A stretch of DNA of 64,000 nt from Amycolatopsis nigrescens CSC17Ta-90. Lineage in GTDB: Bacteria; Actinomycetota; Actinomycetes; Mycobacteriales; Pseudonocardiaceae. Under the pieces are notes generated by a model that was given only the letters and a program-made list of their open reading frames with translations, had not been told where the DNA came from and made no database searches. The stretch spans positions 4,464,157-4,528,156 of the forward strand of contig NZ_ARVW01000001.1 of the NCBI RefSeq assembly GCF_000384315.1, written 5' to 3'. Positions 48,530 through 57,029 of this stretch are shown piece after piece; within the stretch, counting starts at the first letter, position 1, and each line of letters begins with the position of its first letter. Made by a program: the position numbers and the translations under genes.

Positions 48530-50307
48530 GCGTGACCGAGCAGGTCGGGCCGGCGCCGCCGGACACCGCGCCGCGCCGGGTGGGGCTGCGGGACCTGGCG
48601 CGCACCGCCACCGGGCACGGCCGTGCGGTGTCCGCCGCGATGGTGCTCACCCTGGCCGGTTCCGGGCTGCGGCTGCTGCAGCCGGTGCTGGCGATGCGCA
48701 CGATCGAGGCCACCGGCGCGCAGCAGGACGTGCGGCTGCTGCTCGCCGGGCTGATCGCGTTGTTCATCAGCCAGGCCGCCGTCGACTGCGTCGCGCACTA
48801 CCTGCTCGAACGCACCAGCGAGGGCATCGTGCTGGGGCTGCGGCTCGGCCTGATCGCCAGGTTGCTCGGCCTGCGGATGCGGGTCTACGACCGGCACCGG
48901 CTCGGTGACCTGATCTCCAGGGCCAGCACCGACACCACCCTGCTGCGGGACGTGGTCGCGTTCGGCTTCGTCGACGTGGCCACCGGCAGCGTGGCGATCG
49001 TGGGCGCGGTGGCGATGATGATCTGGCTGGACTGGGCGCTTTTCGCGATCGTGGTGCTGACCGTGGCGGTGGCCGCCGCGGTGGTCGCCACCGTGCTGAG
49101 CAGGATCAGGGTGGCCACCGAACGCGCGCAGGCCAGCGTCGGCGTGATGACCGCGGACCTGGAACGGGCGATGGCGGGCACCAGGACGGTACGGGCCAGC
49201 CGGGCGGAGGAACGCGAGACCGCCCGTATTTCCGGGCACGCGCGCGACGCCTACGAGTCCGGTGTGCGGGTGGCGAAGCTGAGCGCGGTGACAAGCCCGG
49301 CCATCGAGCTCGCGGTCAACGGCTCGCTGATCCTGGTGCTGGTGGTGGGCGGCATCCGGGCCGCCGACGGCGCGCTCTCGCTCGGCGAGCTGGTCGGTTT
49401 CCTGCTCTACCTGACCTATCTGGTGGTGCCGCTGGCCGGCCTGTTCACCTCGGCCAGCGCGGTGCAGAAGGGCCTCGGCGCGCTGCAGCGGATCAGCGAC
49501 GCGATGGCGCTGCCGACCGAACCGGTGGACCGGGAGGTGCGCGCCAGTGCCCGCCCGCGGTCGCTGGCGCCCGCGTTGGAGTTCACCAGGGTGAGCTTCT
49601 CCTACGACGAACGGCCGGTGCTGCGGGACGTCTCCTTCTGGGTGCCGCCGAAGACGAGCGTGGCGCTGGTGGGGCAGTCCGGGGCCGGCAAGTCGACGAT
49701 CTTCGCGCTGATCGAGCGGTTCTACGAGCCGGACCGCGGCCGGATCGCCATCGACGGTGCGGACATCCACACCGAGCTCGGCCTGCGGGACTGCCGCGCC
49801 AGGATCGGGCTGGTCGAGCAGCACGCGCCGCTGCTGCACGGCAGCCTGCGCGAGAACCTGGTCTACGCCGCGCCTTCGGCTTCCGAGGACGAGCTGCGCC
49901 GGGTGGTGCGGCTGGTGAACCTGGACGGGCTGGTCGCCAAGCTGCCGGACGGGCTGGACACCGCGGTGGGCGAGCGCGGCACCCTGCTCTCCGGCGGGGA
50001 GCGGCAGCGGGTCGCGATCGCGCGGGCGCTGCTGCCGAGGCCGAGCCTGCTGCTGCTGGACGAGCCGACGTCGCAGCTGGACGCGGTCAACGAGGCCGCG
50101 CTGAGCAGGGCGATCGACCAGGTGTCGCTGGAGTGCTCGCTGCTGATCATCGCGCACCGGATCTCCACGGCCAGGCTGGCCGATCGGATTCTGGTGCTGG
50201 AACAGGGCAGCCTGGTCGCCGCGGGCACGCACGAGGAGCTGGTGGCGACCAGCCCGGTGTACCGGGATCTCGCGGCCGGTGAACTGCTGGGAGGCGGAGA
50301 TGGCTGA
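48526..50307 (+). CDS. ABC exporter of the lasso cluster
   Basis: A 593-residue fused membrane-ATPase protein. Six membrane segments span about residues 40-325, starting 'AMVLTLAGSGLRLLQPVLAMR' (in part). The nucleotide domain has Walker A 'GQSGAGKST' (about 384-392), the signature 'LLSGGERQRVAIARALL', Walker B 'LLLLDEPTSQLD' and the H-loop 'IIAHRIST'. It lies between the B2 peptidase and the second cyclase. It probably secretes the lasso peptide and gives self-protection. The N-terminus has no C39 peptidase domain, which agrees with B2 doing the cleavage. Its last bases overlap the next cyclase start. Confidence 0.92.
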   Translation: MSVTEQVGPAPPDTAPRRVGLRDLARTATGHGRAVSAAMVLTLAGSGLRLLQPVLAMRTIEATGAQQDVRLLLAGLIALFISQAAVDCVAHYLLERTSEGIVLGLRLGLIARLLGLRMRVYDRHRLGDLISRASTDTTLLRDVVAFGFVDVATGSVAIVGAVAMMIWLDWALFAIVVLTVAVAAAVVATVLSRIRVATERAQASVGVMTADLERAMAGTRTVRASRAEERETARISGHARDAYESGVRVAKLSAVTSPAIELAVNGSLILVLVVGGIRAADGALSLGELVGFLLYLTYLVVPLAGLFTSASAVQKGLGALQRISDAMALPTEPVDREVRASARPRSLAPALEFTRVSFSYDERPVLRDVSFWVPPKTSVALVGQSGAGKSTIFALIERFYEPDRGRIAIDGADIHTELGLRDCRARIGLVEQHAPLLHGSLRENLVYAAPSASEDELRRVVRLVNLDGLVAKLPDGLDTAVGERGTLLSGGERQRVAIARALLPRPSLLLLDEPTSQLDAVNEAALSRAIDQVSLECSLLIIAHRISTARLADRILVLEQGSLVAAGTHEELVATSPVYRDLAAGELLGGGDG

Positions 50308-52117
50308 GTCCTGGTTCGTGGTGCTGCCGGACCGCGCGGCCGCCGGGGCCGTCGCCGACGCGCTGGACGTGACGCGGATGGTGCCGCACGCGTCCGGGCG
50401 GCCGTGGCTGCTCGGCCGGTGGGCGGCGGACGAGATCCGGCTCGTCGAGCGCGGACCGGACCGGCTGGCGCTGCTGGGCCCCTGCGCGGCGCAAGTACCC
50501 GAGCCGGACCGGCCGGGGGAGCTGGACCGGGTGGCCGCCGCGCTGCCGGGCAGCCTGCACCTGGCCGCGAGCACGGCGGGCACGGTCCGCGTGCAGGGCA
50601 CCGTTTCCGGGCTGCGGCGGGTGTTCCGCGCGCGGGTGGGCGGGGTGCCGGTGGCCGCGGACAGGGCCGATGTGCTCGCCGCGCTGACCAGGTCCACTGT
50701 GGACGAAGAGGTGCTCGCGCTGTACCTGCTGGGCATGGTGCCGCATCCGCTGCTCGGCACGCCGCCGTGGCGGCGGGTGCACGCCGTGCCGCCGGACTGC
50801 TGGTACCGGCTGGACGCCGACGGCGGCGATCGGGTGCTGCGCTGGTGGCATCCGCCCGAACCGGTGCTCTCGCTGGCCGAGGGCGCCGGGCGGCTGCGGG
50901 CCGCGCTGAGCACCGCGGTCGGCCTGCGCACCGCGGCGGGCGGCACGGTGACCGCCGACCTGTCCGGCGGCCTGGACTCCACCCCGCTGTGTTTCCTGGC
51001 CGCCCGCGGCCCGGCCAGGGTCGTGTACTTCACCACCGGCGGCCGGAATCCCGGCGACGACGACCTGTACTGGGCCGAGCGTGCCGTGCGCGAACTCGGC
51101 GACGCCGAGCACGACGTGCTGCCGCCCGAGCTGCTTTCCCCGCCGTACCAAGACATTCTGCGCGCCGACGTGCCGATGGACGAACCGCTCGCCGCGGCCG
51201 CCGAACTGGCGCGGGCGGTCCAGCTCGGCACCAGGCTGGCCAGCCACCGGCCGCGGCTGCACCTGACCGGCCGGGGTGGGGACGAGGTGCTGGTGGTCTG
51301 GGAGCAGTACCTGAACGACCTGGTCCGCCGCCGTCCGCTGCGCGCGCTCGGCCACGCGCGGGGCTACCGCTCGGTGTTCGGCTGGCCGGTCGGCGCGACC
51401 CTGCGCGCGCTCGCCGACCGCCGCGGCTACCGCGACTGGATCGCTACGGAGGCCACCAGGCTGACCGCCGCCCAGCCGCCGCGCAACCGTCCGTCGGACG
51501 GCTGGGCACCACCGCTGCGGCTGCCGGCCTGGACGACCGGCGAGACCGTGGAAGCCGTGCGGAATCTGTTGCTGGACAACGCGAACGAGCCGCTGGACGG
51601 CCGACGCGGGCGGCACGTGACGTTGCAGGCGCTGCGGCACGCGGCCTACGAGTTCCGGCTCGGGGAGCAGGTGCTGGCCAGGTCCGGGGTTCGCGTGGCG
51701 TCGCCGTACCTGGACGACCGGGTGGTGGAGGCGTGCCTGGCCGTGCGAAGCGACGAGCTCAGCACCCCGTGGCGGCACAAACCGCTGATCGCCGAGGCGA
51801 TGCGCGGGATCGTGCCGGACGCGGTGTTCGGCCGCACCACCAAGGCGGAGACTTCAGCGGACCTGTACGTCGGGCTTCGGCGGCACCGCGGCGAACTCCT
51901 GGAGCTGTTCTCGGATTCGTGGCTGGCCGGTGCCGGACTCGTCGACCCGGCCGCGTTGCGCGCGTTCTTCCAGCTGCCACTGGGATCCGTGCACGACATG
52001 GCCGGCGCCTGGCAGACCATCGCGGCCGAGCTGTGGCTGCGCCGGGTGGCGGGTGGAACCGAAGGAAAGGGCATTCTCGTTCCGAAAGCCAGGATTCTGT
52101 CGGGCCCCTCCGGATAG
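50300..52117 (+). CDS. Lasso cyclase paralogue, second copy
   Basis: A 605-residue asparagine synthetase-like protein, homologous to the first cyclase over its full length. Shared blocks are 'WFV-LPD' at the N-terminus, 'SGRPWL-G-W', 'VQG-SGLRRV', 'PVAADRADVLA', 'RWWHPPEPV' and 'DLSGGLDSTPLCFLA' (PP-loop Ser near residue 222). The second Mg/ATP motif is 'TGRGGDEVLVVW'. Nothing in the active-site motifs looks broken. ATG 50300 has GGGAGGCGGAG upstream and overlaps the exporter stop by eight bases. No second precursor is seen nearby. It may cyclise the same peptide, another precursor elsewhere, or act as a partner subunit. Confidence 0.9.
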   Translation: MAESWFVVLPDRAAAGAVADALDVTRMVPHASGRPWLLGRWAADEIRLVERGPDRLALLGPCAAQVPEPDRPGELDRVAAALPGSLHLAASTAGTVRVQGTVSGLRRVFRARVGGVPVAADRADVLAALTRSTVDEEVLALYLLGMVPHPLLGTPPWRRVHAVPPDCWYRLDADGGDRVLRWWHPPEPVLSLAEGAGRLRAALSTAVGLRTAAGGTVTADLSGGLDSTPLCFLAARGPARVVYFTTGGRNPGDDDLYWAERAVRELGDAEHDVLPPELLSPPYQDILRADVPMDEPLAAAAELARAVQLGTRLASHRPRLHLTGRGGDEVLVVWEQYLNDLVRRRPLRALGHARGYRSVFGWPVGATLRALADRRGYRDWIATEATRLTAAQPPRNRPSDGWAPPLRLPAWTTGETVEAVRNLLLDNANEPLDGRRGRHVTLQALRHAAYEFRLGEQVLARSGVRVASPYLDDRVVEACLAVRSDELSTPWRHKPLIAEAMRGIVPDAVFGRTTKAETSADLYVGLRRHRGELLELFSDSWLAGAGLVDPAALRAFFQLPLGSVHDMAGAWQTIAAELWLRRVAGGTEGKGILVPKARILSGPSG

Positions 52118-52150
52118 TGGACGCAAAGTCCCCGAACCGGAGGAGTAACC

Positions 52151-52639
52151 ATGTGCTGGGCCTGCGACCACCCAGGCGGCAACGCCCGCGAATACCTGGA
52201 GCAGCTGCACGACGGCATCGCGCGCAGCGGCTGGATGGTGCTCAACGTCGAGGCCAGCGGGAAACATCCGCCCTGGGCCTACACCGTCGGGCTCACCGCA
52301 CTCGCGCGGCCCGAGCTGGTGGTCACCGGTATGCCGATCGGCGGCGCCTGCGAACTGCTGAACGTCGTCGCCGGGCACCTCCTGCACGCCGAGCCGCCCG
52401 TGCCGGGCGCGCAGCTCCCGTTCGAAGACCTGCCCTTCGTGGAGGTCGTCGAACTGGCGGAGCCGTCCGCGCATCTGCTGATGGCGGTCCGGCTCTACGG
52501 CCCCGAGGTGCGCGGGCTGCAGCTGGTGCACGCGGACGACCGGGGAATCCTGCCGTGGAGCAAGGACTACCGCGACGGGCTCGGCGGCCAGCCGGTGCTC
52601 GGCCCGCGCGGTCCCGTCCCGTTCACCGGACCGGACTGA
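52151..52639 (+). CDS. DUF4262 domain protein
   Basis: A 162-residue soluble protein with the DUF4262 pattern: 'CWACDHPGG' at the N-terminus (two Cys), 'SGWMVLNVEASGKHPPWAYTVGL' (about 26-48, in part) and 'HADDRGILPW' near the end. The family's function is unknown. It starts 34 bp after the second cyclase on the same strand, behind GGAGGAG (52138-52144). It may be part of the lasso transcript or just adjacent. Confidence 0.8.
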   Translation: MCWACDHPGGNAREYLEQLHDGIARSGWMVLNVEASGKHPPWAYTVGLTALARPELVVTGMPIGGACELLNVVAGHLLHAEPPVPGAQLPFEDLPFVEVVELAEPSAHLLMAVRLYGPEVRGLQLVHADDRGILPWSKDYRDGLGGQPVLGPRGPVPFTGPD

Positions 52640-52686
52640 TCGCGCGCCGGCCGCCGGGATGGCGGGGCCGCACCGATCGGACGACC

Positions 52687-54105
52687 ATGGGAGTCATGCC
52701 CAAGGCCGACCGTTCACCGCAGGACGCGACCGCGTCCCGCGCCCAGCACGACGAGCGGGTGGCGGTGCTGCGGCGGCGGTTCGCCGCCCTGCCGGCGGAC
52801 GCGCCGGTTCGGCTGGCGAAACGCACGTCGAACCTGTTCCGTTCGCGGACCGGGACGAAAGCGCCGGGGCTGGACGTCTCGGGCTTCCGGCACGTGCTGG
52901 AGGTGGATCCGGAGACCCGCACCGCCGAGGTGGAAGGCATGGTCACCTATGAGCGGCTGGTGGACGCGACCTTGCCGTACGGGCTGATGCCCTTGGTCGT
53001 GCCGCAGCTGAAGACCATCACGCTCGGCGGTGCGGTCACCGGGCTCGGCATCGAGTCCTCCTCCTTCCGCAACGGCATGCCGCACGAGTCGGTGCTCGAG
53101 CTGGAACTGCTCACCGGGGACGGCCAGGTGCTAGTCGCGAGCCCGGACAACGAGCACCGCGACCTGTTCCGCGCGTTTCCCAACTCCTACGGCACTCTCG
53201 GTTACGCGCTGCGGCTGCGCATCCAGCTCGAACCGGTGCGGCCGTATGTGCGGCTGCACCACGTCCGCCATCACGACGCACGGGAGTACTTCGAGGATCT
53301 CGGCGAGACCTGCCGCACCCGGTCGCACCGCGCGCTGGCCGGGGCGCGGGCGGACTTCGTGGACGGCACCCTGTTCGGTCCGGGGGAGCTGTACCTGACC
53401 CTGGGCACCTTCGTCGACGAGGCGCCGCGGACCAGCGACTACACCTGGCTCGACATCTACTACCGGTCCATCACCCGGCGCCGGACCGATCACCTCACCG
53501 TGCGCGACTACCTGTGGCGCTGGGACACCGACTGGTTCTGGTGCTCCCGCGCGCTCGGGGTGCAGCACCGGTTCGCGCGGTTCCTGCTCGGCCGCCGGTT
53601 CCTCCGGTCCGAGGTCTACTGGAAGATCGTCGCACTGGAGCGGAAGTACCGGGTGGCCGCGAGGATCGGGCGGTTGCGCGGCCTGCCCCCCGAGGAGACC
53701 GTGGTGCAGGACGTCGAGGTGCCGCTGGACAGGGCGGTGGACTTCCTCGAGTTCTTCCACCGGGAGATCCCGATCAGCCCGGTCTGGGTGTGCCCGGTCG
53801 CCCAGCGCGACGGCGGTGGTGGCTGGCCGCTCTACGAGCTGGAGCCGGATGTCCTCTACGTCAACTTCGGGTTCTGGTCCGCGGTGCCGCTGGCCGACGG
53901 CGAACCGCAGGGCACCCACAATCGGATGATCGAGACCACCGTTTCGGACCTCGGTGGCCGCAAGTCGCTGTATTCCGAAAGCTTCTACGACGAAGATGTG
54001 TTCTGGCAGCTGTACAACGGAAGTGCCTACCGCGCGGTGAAGGACCGCTACGACCCGGAACACCGGCTGCTCGACCTCTACGACAAATGTGTCCGCGGAC
54101 GATGA
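52687..54105 (+). CDS. tmsA: FAD-binding reductase for 10-methyl fatty acid synthesis
   Basis: A 472-residue flavin oxidoreductase of the delta24-sterol reductase-like/VAO group. The FAD pyrophosphate motif lies in 'FRSRTGTKAPGLDVSGF' and 'LKTITLGGAVTGLGIESSSF' (about 50-120, both in part). The rest matches the mycobacterial BfaA/Rv0449c-type proteins ('WLDIYYRSITRR', 'EFFHREIPISPVWVCP'). With the methyltransferase directly downstream it reduces the 10-methylene to 10-methyl fatty acid (tuberculostearic acid) on membrane phospholipid. ATG 52687 is the first start; ATG 52696 is an alternative. Function is known for family members, not tested here. Confidence 0.82.
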   Translation: MGVMPKADRSPQDATASRAQHDERVAVLRRRFAALPADAPVRLAKRTSNLFRSRTGTKAPGLDVSGFRHVLEVDPETRTAEVEGMVTYERLVDATLPYGLMPLVVPQLKTITLGGAVTGLGIESSSFRNGMPHESVLELELLTGDGQVLVASPDNEHRDLFRAFPNSYGTLGYALRLRIQLEPVRPYVRLHHVRHHDAREYFEDLGETCRTRSHRALAGARADFVDGTLFGPGELYLTLGTFVDEAPRTSDYTWLDIYYRSITRRRTDHLTVRDYLWRWDTDWFWCSRALGVQHRFARFLLGRRFLRSEVYWKIVALERKYRVAARIGRLRGLPPEETVVQDVEVPLDRAVDFLEFFHREIPISPVWVCPVAQRDGGGGWPLYELEPDVLYVNFGFWSAVPLADGEPQGTHNRMIETTVSDLGGRKSLYSESFYDEDVFWQLYNGSAYRAVKDRYDPEHRLLDLYDKCVRGR

Positions 54106-54133
54106 CGCGGCGGGCGTGCACAGGGAGAAGCCG

Positions 54134-55399
54134 ATGAGCGGCGCACCACTCGGGGTGGCGCAGGTCTTCGAACGGATCCTGGGGTCACGGAGCGAGCTGG
54201 CGATCAACGCCTACGACGGCAGCACCAGCGGCCCGGCGGACGCGTCCATCGGGATCGAGGTGCGATCACCGCTGGCCGTGAGCTACCTGCTCTCCTCTCC
54301 TGGCGACCTCGGCCTTGCCCGCGGCTACGTGAGCGGACAGCTGGAGATCATCGGCGATCTGCACACCGTGCTGCATGCGCTGGCCACCCAGGTCGACGAG
54401 CTGAGCACCCGCGACCGCCTCTGGTTGCTGCGCGAGCTCGGGCCGAGGTACCTGCGCCGGGTGCCGCTGCCGCCGGAGGAACTGCCCGGCCGGCTCCGGC
54501 GCGGGCTGCACGGCCTGCGGCACTCGAAGGCGAGGGACTCCCGCGCCATCGCGCGGCACTACGACGTGTCCAACCGGTTCTACGAGCTGGTGCTCGGCCC
54601 GTCGATGGCCTACACCTGCGCGGTCTTCCCCGCCGAGGACGCCACCCTGGAGCAGGCGCAGGCGCACAAGTTCGACCTGGTCTGCCGCAAGCTCGCGCTG
54701 AAACCGGGCATGCGGCTGCTCGACGTCGGTTGCGGCTGGGGCGGCATGGTGAAGCACGCCGCCGAGCACTTCGGGGTGCACGCGCTCGGTGTCACGCTGT
54801 CCGCGGAGCAGGCCCGGTGGGCGCAGCGGGACCTGGTCGCGAACGGGCTGGGCGAGCGGGCCGAGGTGCGCCATCTGGACTATCGCGATGTGCCGGAGAC
54901 CGGGTTCGACGCGATCTCCTCGATCGGGCTCACCGAGCACATCGGCGCGCGCCGGCTGCCCTCCTATTTCGCCTTCCTCAGCTCGAAACTCGCCATCCAC
55001 GGCAGGCTGCTCAACCACTGCGTCACCAACCCGACCACCCGCGTGCCGCACCGTTCGCGCGGTTTCATCGACCGCTACGTGTTCCCCGACGGCGAGCTCG
55101 AAGCGGTCGGCGAGATCGTTTCGGCCATGCAGGACAACGGGTTCGAGGTCCGGCACGTGGAGAACTTGCGGGAGCACTACGCCGCGACGCTGGCCGCGTG
55201 GTGCGCGAACCTGGAGGCCGGCTGGCCCGAGGCCGTCGCCGAGGCGGGTGCCGGCCGCGGCCGGGTTTGGGCGTTGTACATGGCCGCCTGCCGGCTCGCT
55301 TTCGAACGGCACGAGCTCGAACTGAACCAGGTGCTGGGCGTGCGGGCCGATGTGGACGGTGCGGCCGCGATGCCGCTGCGGCCGGACTGGGGTGTCTGA
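54134..55399 (+). CDS. tmsB: SAM-dependent fatty acid methyltransferase (CFA synthase family)
   Basis: A 421-residue methyltransferase. Its SAM-binding motif is 'LLDVGCGWGGMVKHAAEHFGV' (about 196-216, in part), preceded by 'RAIARHYDVSNRFYELVLGPSMAYTCA' (in part) of the cyclopropane synthase family. It adds a methyl to the delta9 double bond of oleoyl-phospholipid, giving the 10-methylene acyl that TmsA then reduces. ATG 54134 (GGGAGA upstream) is preferred over a GTG 45 bases earlier. The gene pair is typical of actinobacteria that make tuberculostearic acid. It ends 3 bp from the convergent GNAT gene. Confidence 0.85.
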   Translation: MSGAPLGVAQVFERILGSRSELAINAYDGSTSGPADASIGIEVRSPLAVSYLLSSPGDLGLARGYVSGQLEIIGDLHTVLHALATQVDELSTRDRLWLLRELGPRYLRRVPLPPEELPGRLRRGLHGLRHSKARDSRAIARHYDVSNRFYELVLGPSMAYTCAVFPAEDATLEQAQAHKFDLVCRKLALKPGMRLLDVGCGWGGMVKHAAEHFGVHALGVTLSAEQARWAQRDLVANGLGERAEVRHLDYRDVPETGFDAISSIGLTEHIGARRLPSYFAFLSSKLAIHGRLLNHCVTNPTTRVPHRSRGFIDRYVFPDGELEAVGEIVSAMQDNGFEVRHVENLREHYAATLAAWCANLEAGWPEAVAEAGAGRGRVWALYMAACRLAFERHELELNQVLGVRADVDGAAAMPLRPDWGV

Positions 55400-55402
55400 A
55401 CC

Positions 55403-55939
55403 TCAGGCGCCGTCGAGGTCCGCTCGGCGCAACCGGAACACCTGCAGGTCGAGCCCGAAGTACTTGCTGGTCTCGCCGACCCAGTGCATTCCGTTGCGTC
55501 GCACGGTGGCCGCGGCCCTGGTGTTGCCCGGCCGGACCACCGCGAACAGTTCGTCGGCGTCGTGGCGGAAGGCCCATTCCGCGAGCGCGCGGGTGGCCTC
55601 GCTGGCGTAACCCTGCCCCCAGCTGTCCGGCCTGAGCTGCCAGCCGATCTCCAGGTCCTCGTTGCCGGGCGGCAGCGGCAGCAGGATCACCCCGCCGATG
55701 ACCTGGTCGTCCTCGCGGCGCTGCACGGCCCAGCGGCCGGCGGGCGCCGCCATCCGGGCGTCCTCCGCGATCCACTGCTGCAACAGCAGTCGCATGGCGG
55801 CGAGATCGGCCACCCGGTCCAGCGCCGGGCTGAGCCAGCGCGCCACGTCGGCGTGCCCGTAGACGGTGAGCGCCGCGGGTGCGTCGTCGACGTGCCAGTC
55901 CCGGAGGATCAGTCGTTCGGTGACCAGAGGTTCCGTCAT
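55403..55939 (-). CDS. GNAT acetyltransferase (RimJ/RimL type)
   Basis: A 178-residue acetyltransferase. The core starts 'TERLILRDWHVDDAPAAL' (about 6-23), and the acetyl-CoA loop is 'WGQGYASEATRALAEWAF' (about 104-121) with the Q/R-x-x-G-x-A/G pattern. The C-terminal 'NTRAAATVRRNGMHWVGE' helix is as in RimJ/RimL ribosomal protein N-acetyltransferases, so an N-terminal Ser/Ala acceptor is likely. ATG 55939 behind GGAG is chosen over a GTG two codons earlier. It is convergent with tmsB, 3 bp apart. Confidence 0.88.
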   Translation of the reverse strand: MTEPLVTERLILRDWHVDDAPAALTVYGHADVARWLSPALDRVADLAAMRLLLQQWIAEDARMAAPAGRWAVQRREDDQVIGGVILLPLPPGNEDLEIGWQLRPDSWGQGYASEATRALAEWAFRHDADELFAVVRPGNTRAAATVRRNGMHWVGETSKYFGLDLQVFRLRRADLDGA

Positions 55940-56078
55940 CGGCACTCCTTGGCTTGACGGAAAGCGGCTTCGGCGCAGGTTGAGTATGTTTCACGGTACG
56001 CGCCCGGCAGGCGGAGAGGACAGTCACCATGACCGAGCCAGGTCGTTCCATTGTGGAGCACGCCGGGAGGTGCTCGCG

Positions 56079-57029
56079 ATGAGCAACCTCGATCCCAGCC
56101 CGGCCGTGACGCCCTGCCGGTCGGCGGCCGAGGGCGGCCAGGTCGCGGAGTTCTTCGACGCGAGGGCGGTGCCGCTGGGCGGTATCCGGGGAATCGAGGT
56201 CGAGCGGGTCCTGCCCCAGCGGAGGTTGCCGACCGTTGGCGCGTGGTGCTTTCTCGACCGCTTCGGCCCGCAGCGCGCCGACATGCGGGTTCTGCCGCAT
56301 CCGCACACCGGCCTGCAGACGGTGACCTGGCCGCTGGCAGGGGAGATCCGGCACCGGGACAGCCTCGGCAGCGATGTGCTGCTGCGCCCCGGCCAGCTGA
56401 ACCTGATGACCGGCGGGCGCGGGATCGCGCATTCCGAGTTCTCCGCCGGCGACCGGCCGCTGCTGCACGCCCTGCAGCTGTGGGTGGCGCTGCCGGCCGG
56501 GCAGGCCGGTATCGAACCGGGTTTCGAGCAGCACACCGAACTGCCCGCGTTCCAGGCCGACGGGCTGCGCGCGACGGTGTTCATGGGCGCGCTCGGGCCG
56601 GTGGTCTCACCGGCGACCACGCACACCCCGCTGGTGGGCGCCGAGGTCGAGGTCACCGCCGGTGCGGCGGCGCATCTCCCGCTGCGCCCGGACTTCGAGC
56701 ACGCCGTGCTGGTCGTCGAGGGCGAGTTGGAGGTCAGCGGCAGCACCGTCACCCCGGGGCCGCTGCTCTACCTCGGCACCGGACGCGAAACGCTTTCCCT
56801 GCGCACGGCGCACGGCGCGCGTGCCGTCCTGCTCGGCGGCCTGCCGTTCCCGGACGATCTGGTGATGTGGTGGAACTTCGTCGGCCGCAGTCATGAGGAG
56901 ATCGCCGCCGCCCGCGAGGACTGGGAGAGCGACGATCCCGTCCGGTTCGGACTGGTCCCCGGACACGACGGTGCCCGCATCCCGGCGCCGGAACTGCCCG
57001 GGGTGCGCCTCACTCCCCGCCGCCGCTGA
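56079..57029 (+). CDS. Pirin family protein
   Basis: A 316-residue double-cupin protein. The N-terminal cupin carries the metal-binding His residues in 'RVLPHPHTGLQTVTWPL' (about 69-85) with later 'GGRGIAHSEF'. The second cupin is about residues 180-290 ('HAVLVVEGELEVSG'). Pirins can act as quercetin 2,3-dioxygenases or redox regulators. ATG 56079 lies behind GGGAGG; a longer frame upstream is antisense to the GNAT gene and is rejected. The 3' end overlaps the convergent SDR gene by 20 bp. Confidence 0.9.
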   Translation: MSNLDPSPAVTPCRSAAEGGQVAEFFDARAVPLGGIRGIEVERVLPQRRLPTVGAWCFLDRFGPQRADMRVLPHPHTGLQTVTWPLAGEIRHRDSLGSDVLLRPGQLNLMTGGRGIAHSEFSAGDRPLLHALQLWVALPAGQAGIEPGFEQHTELPAFQADGLRATVFMGALGPVVSPATTHTPLVGAEVEVTAGAAAHLPLRPDFEHAVLVVEGELEVSGSTVTPGPLLYLGTGRETLSLRTAHGARAVLLGGLPFPDDLVMWWNFVGRSHEEIAAAREDWESDDPVRFGLVPGHDGARIPAPELPGVRLTPRRR

